From Chloroflexota bacterium (GTDB taxonomy: Bacteria; Chloroflexota; Dehalococcoidia; Lucifugimonadales; Lucifugimonadaceae): a stretch of 64,000 nucleotides of DNA. Under the pieces are notes generated by a model that made no database searches, was not told the DNA's origin, and saw only the letters and a program-made list of their open reading frames with translations. The translations under genes and the position numbers were made by a program. Of this stretch, positions 8,779-17,699 are shown one piece after another. The first letter of the stretch is position 1, and every line of letters begins with the position of its first letter. The stretch covers positions 308,484 through 372,483 of the forward strand of contig JABIFF010000008.1 of the NCBI GenBank assembly GCA_018650845.1. Reading direction: 5' to 3'.

Positions 8779-9669
8779 ATGCCCATCGCAGCCATCGAAA
8801 TTCCATTCAATCCAAACATCGTCGCCGGCGGAAGCTTTTCGCTCAGCTGGCACGGATTTCTAAGCTTTGTCGGAGTAGCAGCTGCAATCTGGATAGTTGG
8901 AAAAGCAGCTATTCGTGAAAATCTCGACCAAGATCTTGTGTACAACACCGCGATATTCGGCATTGTTGGCGGGATCATCGGAGCACGATTGGTTCACGTT
9001 TTCGATAACTGGGCGATTTACGGTGATGACCCCGGACGTATTCTCGCTATTTGGTCTGGTGGCATCGGTCTCTGGGGTGGAATTCTTGGTGGCTGGATCG
9101 CTGGATCGATCTATGCATATTTTGCTAAGGCTCCAGTTGGTCGCTTCATGGATATTGCAGCCCCCGCTATGTTCGTTGGTCAAACCATCGGGCGAATTGG
9201 CGACATCATCAATGGTGAACACTGGTCACGTGCTCTCGATGCTGGTTGGGGTTGGTATTTCACACACCCAAGCAGTCCAGGTCGTGCAGGAGCGGAGCGA
9301 TTCTTCGGCGATCCCAACAGGGCAGTACACCCGACAGTGGTTTACGAAATCATCTGGAACATGATCGGCCTCTTCGTCATCACGAAGCTCAGAGGGAAGC
9401 TAAAACCCGCCGGCGCGATATGGATGGTCTACATCTCGTGGTACTCAGTCGGAAGATTCTCGATCCAGTACCTGCGCCTAGACGATGTAAAGTTCTGGGG
9501 ACTTCAGGAAGCGCATCTGATTGCACTTGGGGTTCTGTCTTTCACGATCCCGTACATGATCATGAAAGTGCGTTGGGCGGACAACCCACTAGAAATCGAT
9601 CCGAATGCTGACAATCGTGGCGCTCGAAGGCGCAAGCGTGATCGACAGCGTGAGCAAGCTAAGAGCTAA
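8779..9669 (+). CDS. lgt: Prolipoprotein diacylglyceryl transferase
   Basis: Lgt transfers a diacylglyceryl group from phosphatidylglycerol to the lipobox cysteine of prolipoproteins in the cytoplasmic membrane. The 296-residue protein has about seven hydrophobic segments, the early SWHGFLSFVGV motif, and the family signature GRIGDIINGEHW (about residues 138-149; the usual GRxGNFxNGE has N where this has D). It also has HPTVVYEIIWNMIG, and ends in a basic tail (RRRKRDRQREQAKS). It is a single gene, convergent with recJ. Confidence 0.92.
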   Translation: MPIAAIEIPFNPNIVAGGSFSLSWHGFLSFVGVAAAIWIVGKAAIRENLDQDLVYNTAIFGIVGGIIGARLVHVFDNWAIYGDDPGRILAIWSGGIGLWGGILGGWIAGSIYAYFAKAPVGRFMDIAAPAMFVGQTIGRIGDIINGEHWSRALDAGWGWYFTHPSSPGRAGAERFFGDPNRAVHPTVVYEIIWNMIGLFVITKLRGKLKPAGAIWMVYISWYSVGRFSIQYLRLDDVKFWGLQEAHLIALGVLSFTIPYMIMKVRWADNPLEIDPNADNRGARRRKRDRQREQAKS

Positions 9670-9705
9670 CACTCGTTGCCTTCTAGCACTTAGTTCACTG
9701 AGTGA

Positions 9706-11412
9706 CTAACCCTTAGACGGACGAATATCTCGCAATCCGAGCTGGTGACGGGTTTTCCCGCGCCATACTTCGGATCTGAGCTGGAAAATAATGTCGACAG
9801 TTCCAGTTCCCAAATCTCTATCGCCCAAGCCGAATCCTATCGATTCGATACGTCGGCCATCGGCATCGAAGCTGATCTTTAGGTGCTTGCCGCCCACGCC
9901 AACCGTACGGACGTCCAGAGGCCTTGCGCCGTATGTAACAAGTACCGGCTCTCTGTTGGCCTCTCCGAACGGCTCCATGGCAGACACGAAGTTCCAAGTC
10001 GAAACCGTGAGGTCTTCGAGCCTGACTTCAGCATCGGCATGAAGCGTGGGTACAGCTGGAGCACCGAGAGCACCCCAAGCTGCGTGTTTTCGAAGATCAT
10101 CAAGAAGATCTGCCAATAGATCGTTTTTGATCGAGAACCCAGCTGCTCGTGCATGACCACCAAATCGTTCAAATTTATCCGAGTGAGTCGATAGTGCGGC
10201 GTGAAGATCTAAAACCGTGTTGGATCGGCACGATGCCCGAGCAAATCCGTCGACATGTTGATAGGCGATAGCCGGTTTACCAGTCAGTTCGTTTAATCGA
10301 CCTGCCAGTGGACCCAGTAGACCCATCGGAAAACCATCGCAATTGACCGCGACTATAGGATCATCTGAGTTTGGACTGAACTGGGTTGAAGCGTGCTCCC
10401 ATGCCTTCTCACTCAAAGACCTTCGTTTTGTATTGTCAGCATCAAGTCGATCTGCGAGCGCTCGAGCTTCAGAGACATCATCAGTTGAGAGTATTTGAAG
10501 ACTAGGTTCTGCATCGCCCATGCGACCCGGTGCGTTTAGCCGCGGTGCTACATAGAAAGAAATCAGTTCGGCTGTGGGGCGACCGGAGGCTCCAGGAGCA
10601 CGCGAGATATCTAAGAGCGCTCGTAGCCCAGGTAAATCTGTTTGGCCGAGAATACGGAGCCCCTCTCTAACCAGAGTCCTGTTCTCAGATACAAGAGGGA
10701 CAATATCAGCGATTGTTCCCAGTGCTGCGAGAGGTAAAAGATCCTCTGGGAATGGCGCGCTAGCTGCGCTGCAGAGAGCTTGTGCGAGTTTGAAAGCTAC
10801 TCCGGCCCCTGAATAGTCGACCGACTCGTCGGAATCTTCAGATCCGACATGGGGGTTAACGATTGCGATCGCTGCCGGGCGTTCTGTTTCGATGAGATGG
10901 TGGTCAGTGACTACTGTGTCGATGCCAAGAGTTTGGGCATACGCAATTTCTTCGACTGCCGTTGAGCCTGTATCGACAGTTGTGATCAAACTCACGCCCG
11001 CACTCAAGAACGAGTCGATTGCTTGATTCGACAATCCGTGGCCGTCGGTCTCACGATTCGGGATATAAGGCACTGCCTTACCACCGAGTGAACGGATAGC
11101 CCGAAGCATGATCGCGGTACCCGTAAGGCCATCTACATCGAAGTCTCCAAACACTCCTACCGTTTCGTCTTCTTGAATGGCCCGATGGAGACGATCAACA
11201 GCTTTCGCCATGTCTGGAAGAATCAGCGGATCTAGAAAATCGTCCATTCCCGATGAGAAATACTCAGCGACGTCAGAATTTGTTCGAACGCCGCGGTTCC
11301 ACAGAAGGCGGGCAGGCAACGTGCCGCGTACACCTGAGCCTAAAAAGCCAAGGTCGAGTCTGAAACCAGGTGGTGGTGGCTCGGTGATCTGCCATTTTCG
11401 GTCGAGCGTCAT
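9706..11412 (-). CDS. recJ: Single-stranded-DNA-specific exonuclease RecJ
   Basis: RecJ degrades 5'-ended single-stranded DNA in recombination and mismatch/base repair. The 568-residue protein has the DHH-family motifs: DFDVDGLTGTA (motif I), TVDTGST (motif II), VVTDHHLI (the DHH motif) and a later Asp-containing motif. These are followed by a DHHA1 domain with the RFGGHARAAGFSI signature and a C-terminal OB-like domain. The ATG is preceded by GAGGAA at good spacing. It lies 28 bases downstream of fabF on the same strand. Confidence 0.95.
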   Translation of the reverse strand: MTLDRKWQITEPPPPGFRLDLGFLGSGVRGTLPARLLWNRGVRTNSDVAEYFSSGMDDFLDPLILPDMAKAVDRLHRAIQEDETVGVFGDFDVDGLTGTAIMLRAIRSLGGKAVPYIPNRETDGHGLSNQAIDSFLSAGVSLITTVDTGSTAVEEIAYAQTLGIDTVVTDHHLIETERPAAIAIVNPHVGSEDSDESVDYSGAGVAFKLAQALCSAASAPFPEDLLPLAALGTIADIVPLVSENRTLVREGLRILGQTDLPGLRALLDISRAPGASGRPTAELISFYVAPRLNAPGRMGDAEPSLQILSTDDVSEARALADRLDADNTKRRSLSEKAWEHASTQFSPNSDDPIVAVNCDGFPMGLLGPLAGRLNELTGKPAIAYQHVDGFARASCRSNTVLDLHAALSTHSDKFERFGGHARAAGFSIKNDLLADLLDDLRKHAAWGALGAPAVPTLHADAEVRLEDLTVSTWNFVSAMEPFGEANREPVLVTYGARPLDVRTVGVGGKHLKISFDADGRRIESIGFGLGDRDLGTGTVDIIFQLRSEVWRGKTRHQLGLRDIRPSKG

Positions 11413-11440
11413 GAATTGTTCCTCGACCTAGTTATGGGGA

Positions 11441-12682
11441 TTATTGCTGGAAGCTCTTGAATACGAGGCTGGCGTTGTGCCCACCGAAGCCCAGTGAGTT
11501 GGACATCGCTACGTTGACGTCTTGCTTCACAGCTTTGTTTGGTACGTAGTTCAAATCGCACTCAGGATCAGGATCATCAATGTTAATAGTGGGGGGGATT
11601 ATGCCCTCTTTTACCGCTAGGACGGAGAAAGCAGCTTCAATGCCACCAGCAGCACCAAGTAGGTGTCCTGTCATCGACTTTGTAGAACTTATCGCCAAGT
11701 TGTAGGCGTGATCGCCGTACATTCTCTTCATAGCGATGGTTTCAAATTTGTCGTTTAGCGGGGTCGAAGTACCGTGAGCGTTGATGTAGTCAACGTTTTC
11801 AGGAACAAGCCCTGCATCTTCAATTGCCCATTTCATCGCTCGGGCTGCGCCTTCACCTTCTGGGTGCGGCTGCGTGACATGGTGTGCATCGCTTGAAGCG
11901 CCGTAGCCAGCGAGTTCTGCCAATACGTTGGCTCCACGTTTTTCGGCGTGTTCAAGGGATTCGAGCACTACTAATCCAGCACCTTCACCAAGTACGAATC
12001 CATCTCGACCGGAATCGAATGGACGTGATGCTGCTTGCGGATCGTCATTGCGGGTTGAGAGGGCCATGCAAGAGTTGAAGCCAGCAACACCAATTTCACA
12101 AACAGCCGCTTCAGTTCCACCGGCGATAACGACGTCTGCTCGGCCACGGCGAATCATTTCAAGTGCTTCACCAATAGAGTCGGTACCGGTCGCACAGGCT
12201 GAGACTGTCGAGAAGTTCGGTCCTTTGGCGCCGATCATCATAGAAACCTGACCCGATGCCATATCACCGAGCATCATTGGCACTAGGAAGGGACTGACAC
12301 GCTTGGGGCCTTTGTTGATCAGAATTTTGTGCTGCTCGGTAATCGTCATGATTCCACCGACACCACTCCCGATCAAGACACCGACACGGTCGGCATCTTC
12401 AGTCGCCATATCGATGCCGGCATCTTCGAGAGCTTCAAGAGCTGCGACACAAGCAAACTGGGCGAACCGGTCTAGTCGACGGGTCTCTTTGCGTCCGAGA
12501 ATCGGTGCTGCGTCAAAATCGTTCACTTCGGCAGCAATACGACTCTCGAAGCCTTCAGCGTCGAATAATGAGATGTAATCGATCCCTGATTTACCTTCTA
12601 GAAGGCTATTCCATGTGGTTTTACGATCAGAACCAACAGGAGTTACAAGTCCGATTCCGGTGACAACGACGCGATCTGCCAT
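11441..12682 (-). CDS. fabF: 3-oxoacyl-[acyl-carrier-protein] synthase II
   Basis: FabF catalyses the condensing step of type II fatty acid elongation, joining malonyl-ACP to acyl-ACP. The 413-residue protein is full length and has the thiolase-fold catalytic triad: C163 (STVSACATGTD), His in NAHGTSTPLND (about 300) and His in KSMTGHLLGAAGG (about 340). The C-terminal NSLGFGGHNASL is also present. A GAGGT ribosome site precedes the ATG. No other fatty acid synthesis gene is adjacent, so it is separated from a fab cluster. Confidence 0.95.
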   Translation of the reverse strand: MADRVVVTGIGLVTPVGSDRKTTWNSLLEGKSGIDYISLFDAEGFESRIAAEVNDFDAAPILGRKETRRLDRFAQFACVAALEALEDAGIDMATEDADRVGVLIGSGVGGIMTITEQHKILINKGPKRVSPFLVPMMLGDMASGQVSMMIGAKGPNFSTVSACATGTDSIGEALEMIRRGRADVVIAGGTEAAVCEIGVAGFNSCMALSTRNDDPQAASRPFDSGRDGFVLGEGAGLVVLESLEHAEKRGANVLAELAGYGASSDAHHVTQPHPEGEGAARAMKWAIEDAGLVPENVDYINAHGTSTPLNDKFETIAMKRMYGDHAYNLAISSTKSMTGHLLGAAGGIEAAFSVLAVKEGIIPPTINIDDPDPECDLNYVPNKAVKQDVNVAMSNSLGFGGHNASLVFKSFQQ

Positions 12683-12936
12683 TTGGTGACCTCAGAGCGC
12701 TCGCAGAGAGGATTATCTCCATACGAGGCAGTGTTTCGACTCCACATGTGTGTGAAGAGTCGATTTTCTAAAAATACGACCGAGCGAGTATAACAACGGC
12801 GTCAGTTTGTTCCACGTCCGAACTGGTACTTTGGGAAACGTGTTTGCCGAGTTCCGGGAAGTGCCGTGTTTACCAATCGGGTCTTACATTGATTACTTGG
12901 TGATTGGCTTTTCTGTTCACCGTGACGCTTGGAGAG

Positions 12937-12942
12937 TAAATT
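12937..12942 (+). promoter_or_regulatory. Candidate -10 element giving a leaderless mtaB mRNA
   Basis: TAAATT lies exactly 6 bases before the mtaB ATG at 12949, so transcription would start at or next to the start codon. The weak -35 candidate is TGTTCA at 12914-12919. The nearest GGAG is too far from the ATG to be a normal ribosome site. Confidence 0.4.
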
Positions 12943-12948
12943 AACCCG

Positions 12949-14235
12949 ATGAAAGTTCGGATAGAAACCCACGGTTGCAAGCTGAATACAGCCGACAGCC
13001 AACGATTGGCGAATGAATTCACACGTACTGGCTATTCGATCGCCAACATAGACGATGTCCCAGATGTATTCGTACTGAATTCTTGCACTGTCACTCAAGG
13101 TGCGGACAAGAAAGCTCGACAAGCCCTTAGCAAAGCTCGCAAGAGTTTCCCTAACGCAATAGTCGTCGCTGCCGGTTGCTATGCCGAGAGCGGTACTGCT
13201 GATCTTGAGGAACTAGCCGCGACCGACCTCGTGATTCCAAACACCCGCAAGGTCGAGATCGTATCGATGGTCGGCGCTCGCACTGGTCTCGAATGGCAGG
13301 ACTCATCAGAATCTATTGTTGAAGTTGGTCAACTACTCGGTCGGACTAGGGGCGCAGTCAAGATTCAAGAAGGTTGCGATCAAGTCTGTGCCTACTGCAT
13401 TGTTCCCAAAGTGCGCGGTCGAGAACGAAGCATTCCCAAGGCGGATATCGTCAGCCAAGTCCAGGCACTGTCTTCTGCGGGCTGTCCGGAAGTGACCCTC
13501 ACAGGTACTCAGTTGGGTTCATATGGATTTGATCTCGAAAACACCGGTCTCATCGACATGATTCGATCGGTGCTCGAAGAGACGGACATACGTCGTTTGA
13601 GGGTTTCGTCATTGCAGCCGGCTGAGTTCTCAAGCGAATTGTTGGAATTGTGGAGCGGAGCTGGCAAAGATCGACTTTGCCCCCATTTTCATATTCCACT
13701 ACAAAGCGGTAGCGACCAGATTCTCGAACGGATGCGACGTCGATACACAGGCGAAGGCTATCTTGAGGCAGTAGCAGCCGCGAAAGCGGCTGTTCCGGGC
13801 TGTTCGGTAACCACAGACGTCATTTCGGGCTTTCCGGGTGAAACTGGGGATGATCACAAACGAACGGTCGAAATTCTTTCTTCTGCCGAACTGGCTGATG
13901 CGCACATATTCCCTTACTCACTTCGACCCGGCACGAGCGCAGCGCACTTTGAAGATCAAGTCGATGTCCATGTTCGTTCTCAGAGAGCCGAAGAGTTTCG
14001 AGAAATAGCTGATGCGGCTGCGAAGCGTCACCGGCTGTCGTTCGTTGGATCAACTCGATCAGTTCTTTGGGAGGGAGTTCGTGGAACGAGCGGTCTGAGT
14101 GATAACTACTTGCGTGTTCGCTTGGAGCCAAATGAGATTACCGTGGCCCCGAACGGCAACAGGCGCGGTTTGATCGAAGAGGTCGTGTTCAAGCGCCTAG
14201 AGGGTTTGCAATTAATTGGTACGCCCGCGAACTAA
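12949..14235 (+). CDS. mtaB: MiaB-like tRNA methylthiotransferase (MtaB type)
   Basis: This radical-SAM enzyme adds a methylthio group to t6A37 of tRNA (MtaB subfamily) and uses two [4Fe-4S] clusters. The 428-residue protein starts with the UPF0004 domain (KVRIETHGCKLNTADSQ), whose three cluster cysteines are in HGCKLN, LNSCTVT and AAGCYAE. The radical-SAM motif is CDQVCAYC (EGCDQVCAYCIVPKVRGRERS region). A short C-terminal TRAM-like region is present. The length and the HGCKLN motif fit MtaB better than MiaB. It is a single gene ended by a strong terminator. Confidence 0.9.
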   Translation: MKVRIETHGCKLNTADSQRLANEFTRTGYSIANIDDVPDVFVLNSCTVTQGADKKARQALSKARKSFPNAIVVAAGCYAESGTADLEELAATDLVIPNTRKVEIVSMVGARTGLEWQDSSESIVEVGQLLGRTRGAVKIQEGCDQVCAYCIVPKVRGRERSIPKADIVSQVQALSSAGCPEVTLTGTQLGSYGFDLENTGLIDMIRSVLEETDIRRLRVSSLQPAEFSSELLELWSGAGKDRLCPHFHIPLQSGSDQILERMRRRYTGEGYLEAVAAAKAAVPGCSVTTDVISGFPGETGDDHKRTVEILSSAELADAHIFPYSLRPGTSAAHFEDQVDVHVRSQRAEEFREIADAAAKRHRLSFVGSTRSVLWEGVRGTSGLSDNYLRVRLEPNEITVAPNGNRRGLIEEVVFKRLEGLQLIGTPAN

Positions 14236-14252
14236 TTACCAAGACTTAAACA

Positions 14253-14286
14253 AAAGAGCCGTCCCTGGGCGAAGGGACGGCTCTTT
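14253..14286. terminator. Bidirectional terminator between mtaB and the MBL-fold gene
   Basis: A perfect 13-bp stem (AAAGAGCCGTCCC at 14253-14265 with GGGACGGCTCTTT at 14274-14286) has A/T-rich ends on both sides, so it can serve both convergent genes. Confidence 0.85.
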
Positions 14287-14321
14287 ACAGAAAGACGATC
14301 TAACAACTACGGGCGAGTAGG

Positions 14322-15170
14322 TTAGAAGTCCACTGCTCGCAGTTCGATGTTGCCGTGTCGGCGTTCGAGATAGCCAGCAGTCTCGTGGTAACCATGAGCA
14401 AATACCATGAGCCAACCTTCCTTCTCACATCGGTCGAGAAGTTCCTTTTTCATCGCAAGCGACTGATCAGGGTATCGATCAAACGCTGTGATGTAGGGCA
14501 GGGGAAGGTGGTTCGGAGTTGGAATAAGGTTAGCGAGATAAATGATTCGTTCACTTCCAGTGTTCACCAGTACGACCTGATGGCCTTCTGAGTAACCGTC
14601 AGTAACGATCGTGTGTACTCCGGGAGCAACTTCAGTGTCGCCATCCAGCAATTCGATCATTCCCTTGTCGTTCAGAACCTGAAGGTGTTCAACGCCAGTT
14701 CCGTATACAGGAACTGATCGTTCGTTAGGTGCAAATGCTTCTTCCCACGCACTTCGCTGTACGAGGTACTTTGCCTTAGGGAACGTAGGAATAATCGTTC
14801 CTTCACGATCCAAGCGAGTTGCTCCACCACTGTGCGAGAAGGCCAGGTGAGTGAGAATCACGAAATCGATGTCTCGTGCACTTACACCCTGGTGGCGAAG
14901 ATTACGAAGAAGCTTCGATGAAGAGTGTCCGTAGACCTCTCGGGTGATTTCAGGCTCTTTATTGCCGATACCAGCGTCAACAAGGATGTTGGCGTGTGGA
15001 GTCTTGATTAGAAGAGAGTTAAGACCGAGGCGTACACGGTTCTTACGGTCGGGCTTTGCGTTCTGTTCCCAGAGAATCTTAGGAACTGGGCCGAACATTG
15101 GACCGCCGTCCAATAGGAACGTTCCATCGCTTACGAGCCTTACTGCGACTTCGTTGCTGTTTGTAGTCAT
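14322..15170 (-). CDS. Metallo-beta-lactamase-fold protein with degenerate metal motif
   Basis: This 282-residue protein has the MBL fold of the YtnP/lactonase-like group (NSLLIKTPHANILVDAGIGN; LIPTPNHLPLPYITAFDR). The signature HxHxDH is changed to H108-L-A110-F-S112-H113, and the Asp that normally bridges the two metals (GD before xxPT) is replaced (YLANLIPT). Later histidines (SEGHQ, FAHGYH) remain. It may therefore bind one metal, bind differently, or be a non-catalytic relative. Upstream, a 74-codon frame overlaps its ATG by an ATGA, suggesting translational coupling. The substrate is unknown. Confidence 0.85.
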   Translation of the reverse strand: MTTNSNEVAVRLVSDGTFLLDGGPMFGPVPKILWEQNAKPDRKNRVRLGLNSLLIKTPHANILVDAGIGNKEPEITREVYGHSSSKLLRNLRHQGVSARDIDFVILTHLAFSHSGGATRLDREGTIIPTFPKAKYLVQRSAWEEAFAPNERSVPVYGTGVEHLQVLNDKGMIELLDGDTEVAPGVHTIVTDGYSEGHQVVLVNTGSERIIYLANLIPTPNHLPLPYITAFDRYPDQSLAMKKELLDRCEKEGWLMVFAHGYHETAGYLERRHGNIELRAVDF

Positions 15171-15391
15171 TCTGACGCCTCCAAGACCACACCTGGTCTT
15201 ATTTCAAATCTATGCATGAGCGGACACTCATTGCGTTTTGGCGCCGTTGGCCCGGTTTCCCAGGCCACGGCTATGTAGTTGGGATTGTTGAAATCCCTGC
15301 AGCTGCGAGAGCGGTGTAAGCCATCGAGCTGTTCGACACACGGAACCGTATGGGTCTTATGGTTGTTCATACAAGGTACATCCGTACTCAT
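15167..15391 (-). CDS. Possible small Cys-containing protein upstream of the MBL-fold gene
   Basis: This open frame encodes 74 residues with four cysteines (positions 7, 18, 31 and about 57) and His residues. Its TGA overlaps the ATG of the next gene as ATGA, a layout typical of coupled operon genes. The ribosome site is weak (TTGGATAGAA before the ATG). I recognise no family. The overlap favours a real gene or a leader peptide, while the lack of a good start signal is against it. Confidence 0.35.
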   Translation of the reverse strand: MSTDVPCMNNHKTHTVPCVEQLDGLHRSRSCRDFNNPNYIAVAWETGPTAPKRNECPLMHRFEIRPGVVLEASE

Positions 15392-15606
15392 TTCTATCCA
15401 ATAACCTAATTATTGTTTCGAACAAGTTCAAAACTAGGTACAAAACACGAGTTCAAGTGAGTGTGAGCACTTACGCGGAAATACGCGCGGAAACGTTGCA
15501 AGCTCACCGCTGCTGGCGCACCTCAAATACAATTCCCGCACAGTGCGAGCACAGCCGTTGTGCATTCGTTGCACACACAGATTTGAAAGATCAGGAGCAA
15601 GGTCAG

Positions 15607-17124
15607 TTGGAAGTAGTAGTCGCACAAAGCGATGTCACAGCAATCGAAGTTGACGTTTTAGTAGTGAACCTTTTCGAAGGTGTGACCAAACCCGGTGGAG
15701 CAACGGGGGCTGTTGATTCAGCTCTGGGTGGTGTAATTACCGAACTGATAGCTGACGGCGAAATTACTGGTTCCGCAAGTGAACTCACGCTAATTCACAC
15801 GCCAAATAACGCTTACCCTAACTTCAGCCCTTCACGAGTATTGGTCGTCGGACTTGGCTCAAGCGATTCGTTCGACACAGATGGAATACGCAGAGTTTCA
15901 GCGTCTGTGATTCGTAAATTGCGATCATCCGGTGTGAAGCACGCCGCAACAATCGTTCACGGTGCTGGTATTGGTGGACTCGAAACTTCTTCAGCCACTC
16001 AGGCAACCGTCGAAGGCTCCCTGTTGGGTTCATACAGGTTCCTTAAGTACAGAACCACAGATAAGAAGCGAAAACCTGACGTTGGCAAACTGACAATCGT
16101 TGAAGCTGATTCCGCAAAGATCGATGAAATCAAAACTGGTATCGAACGCGGTGTCGCATATTCACAAGCTGAGATCCTTGCTCGGAACCTAGTAAACGAA
16201 CCTGCCAACAAACTTGCTCCTGCCGATCTCGCAGCCACTGCCCAGAGCGTCGCCAATGAAAACGGTCTAGATTGCATTGTTCTCGAAGAGGCCGACGTTA
16301 CGAAACTTGGAATGGGCGCGTACGTAGGTGTGTCGCAAGGTGGACCACGCCCGCTCAAGTTCATTCATATGACCTACGCTGGTGATTCAGCCAATTCCGA
16401 GAATAATCTGTGGTTAATAGGTAAAGGCATCACTTTCGACAGTGGTGGAATTTCGATTAAACCCGGTGCTGGCATGGGCAAGATGAAGGGCGACATGGGT
16501 GGCGGAGCGTCTGTGATCGCAGCCATTCAGGCGATCGCTCAACTGAAGCCAAAGCTAAACGTGCACGTAGTTTGTGCGGCTACCGACAACATGCCTGGCG
16601 GCTCGGCGCAGCGTCCTGGTGACGTCGTCACCGCAATGAACGGTATGACGATTGAAGTCGACAACACTGATGCCGAAGGCCGGCTAACGCTTGCTGACGC
16701 CATTGGGTACGCCAAATCCAAGGGCGCAGAGCGAATTGTTGATGTCGCCACTCTTACTGGCGCCGCCAGAGTAGCTCTCGGCGATGGCGTAAGTCCTCTG
16801 TTTGGTAACGACGAAGAACTAGTCAGCTCCGTTCTCGAAACCAGCTCTAAAGTTGGTGAGCCAATGTGGCGACTACCGCTCGATTCAGTAACAAAGCGCC
16901 AGAATGCTTCGAAGATCGCTGACCTGAAGAACACTGGAGGTCGTGGCGGTGGATCGACAACAGCTGCACATTTCATCGCTGATTTCGCTGGTGATACACC
17001 GTGGGTTCATATCGATGTAGCCGCTACCTCAATGTTGGATAGCACAAGAGGTTGGATGCCGGCTGGAGCGACCGGTGTCCCGACTCGATCATTGATCGAA
17101 TTGGCGATGTCTCTCGGTGGCTAA
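15607..17124 (+). CDS. pepA: Leucyl aminopeptidase (M17 family)
   Basis: This is a cytosolic dinuclear-metal aminopeptidase that removes N-terminal residues, often Leu, from peptides. I place the start at a TTG with AGGAG at 15593-15597. This gives 505 residues beginning LEVVVAQSDVTAIEVDVLVVN, matching the usual N-terminus; the open frame reaches 50 codons further upstream but that extension is not family-like. M17 motifs: GKGITFDSGGISIKPG (catalytic Lys and metal Asp), KGDMGGGASV, NMPGGSAQRPGDV and NTDAEGRLTLADA (metal Asp/Glu and Arg). It is transcribed alone, ahead of the tRNA genes. Confidence 0.93.
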   Translation: MEVVVAQSDVTAIEVDVLVVNLFEGVTKPGGATGAVDSALGGVITELIADGEITGSASELTLIHTPNNAYPNFSPSRVLVVGLGSSDSFDTDGIRRVSASVIRKLRSSGVKHAATIVHGAGIGGLETSSATQATVEGSLLGSYRFLKYRTTDKKRKPDVGKLTIVEADSAKIDEIKTGIERGVAYSQAEILARNLVNEPANKLAPADLAATAQSVANENGLDCIVLEEADVTKLGMGAYVGVSQGGPRPLKFIHMTYAGDSANSENNLWLIGKGITFDSGGISIKPGAGMGKMKGDMGGGASVIAAIQAIAQLKPKLNVHVVCAATDNMPGGSAQRPGDVVTAMNGMTIEVDNTDAEGRLTLADAIGYAKSKGAERIVDVATLTGAARVALGDGVSPLFGNDEELVSSVLETSSKVGEPMWRLPLDSVTKRQNASKIADLKNTGGRGGGSTTAAHFIADFAGDTPWVHIDVAATSMLDSTRGWMPAGATGVPTRSLIELAMSLGG

Positions 17125-17244
17125 TTCGTAGTCCATCAAGAACTGTATAGGCAAAACATAACGCTAAATATGGCGGTGCGGCCTGTCGGGAGTTAATTCG
17201 ATGGGCGATCTTGTATTGAAGCTTGAAAATCGAGTGTTTTCAAA

Positions 17245-17273
17245 TTGACCGCTTGTATCACCGATGCTAGCGT
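17245..17273 (+). promoter_or_regulatory. Promoter of tRNA-His
   Basis: TTGACC (17245-17250) and TAGCGT (17268-17273) are separated by 17 bases, and the predicted start lies about 5 bases before the mature tRNA. Confidence 0.55.
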
Positions 17274-17284
17274 TGATTGCCTGT

Positions 17285-17360
17285 GGTGGGCGTAGTGAAG
17301 AGGTTATCACGCTAGGTTGTGGCCCTGGAGACGAGGGTTCAATTCCCTCCGCTCACCCCA
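17285..17360 (+). tRNA. tRNA-His (anticodon GTG)
   Basis: A full cloverleaf can be drawn. The acceptor stem is GTGGGCG with CGCTCAC, plus the extra 5' G pairing with the discriminator C that marks tRNA-His. It has a D-stem GTGA/TCAC, an anticodon loop TTGTGGC with GTG, a T-arm with GGTTCAATTCC, and an encoded CCA. Confidence 0.93.
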
Positions 17361-17393
17361 TATTTCCAGTTCAAATAATCTGGATGCTGACGG

Positions 17394-17422
17394 TTACAAA
17401 CCGCCAATATCTCAGATAAGAT
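17394..17422 (+). promoter_or_regulatory. Candidate promoter of tRNA-Arg
   Basis: TTACAA (17394-17399) and TAAGAT (17417-17422) are separated by exactly 17 bases, about 40 bases before the tRNA-Arg gene. The -35 match is poor. Confidence 0.4.
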
Positions 17423-17462
17423 TGAACTAGCAAGAGACTCCGTTAATTCGGGGTTACTTCCT

Positions 17463-17539
17463 GCGCCCGTAGCTCAGTGGATTAGAGCATCTGGCTTCGA
17501 ACCAGAGGGTCGGGGGTTCGAGTCCCTCCGGGCGTGCCA
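17463..17539 (+). tRNA. tRNA-Arg (anticodon TCG)
   Basis: The acceptor stem GCGCCCG pairs with CGGGCGT. The anticodon arm TCTGG-CTTCGAA-CCAGA carries TCG, the T-arm contains GGTTCGAGTCC, and CCA is encoded. A terminator follows 11 bases downstream. Confidence 0.93.
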
Positions 17540-17550
17540 TATTGAGAATA

Positions 17551-17586
17551 AAAGAGACCCCTTCAGCAATGGAGGGGTCTCTTTTT
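17551..17586 (+). terminator. Rho-independent terminator after tRNA-Arg
   Basis: A stem of about 14 bp (17551-17564 with 17571-17584) contains AGAGACCCC/GGGGTCTCT and is followed by a T-run to 17586. Confidence 0.85.
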
Positions 17587-17699
17587 GTATGCCGTCCAAT
17601 CCCTGATTGTCTGGCTACTTAAGCGCAGATTATTCGATCAAGAGTAGTATTCAGCCGCAAAAGCTCAATATTTAGCCGGAATTTACGGAGTCTGAATCC

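Noticed and set aside
9686..9712. Terminator between lgt and recJ
   Set aside because: The short TTAG/CTAA and TCAC/GTGA pairing with a bulge has no T-run and is too weak to call.
15457..15606. Upstream extension of leucyl aminopeptidase by 50 codons
   Set aside because: The extension is not family-like, and a TTG with AGGAG at proper spacing explains the usual N-terminus.
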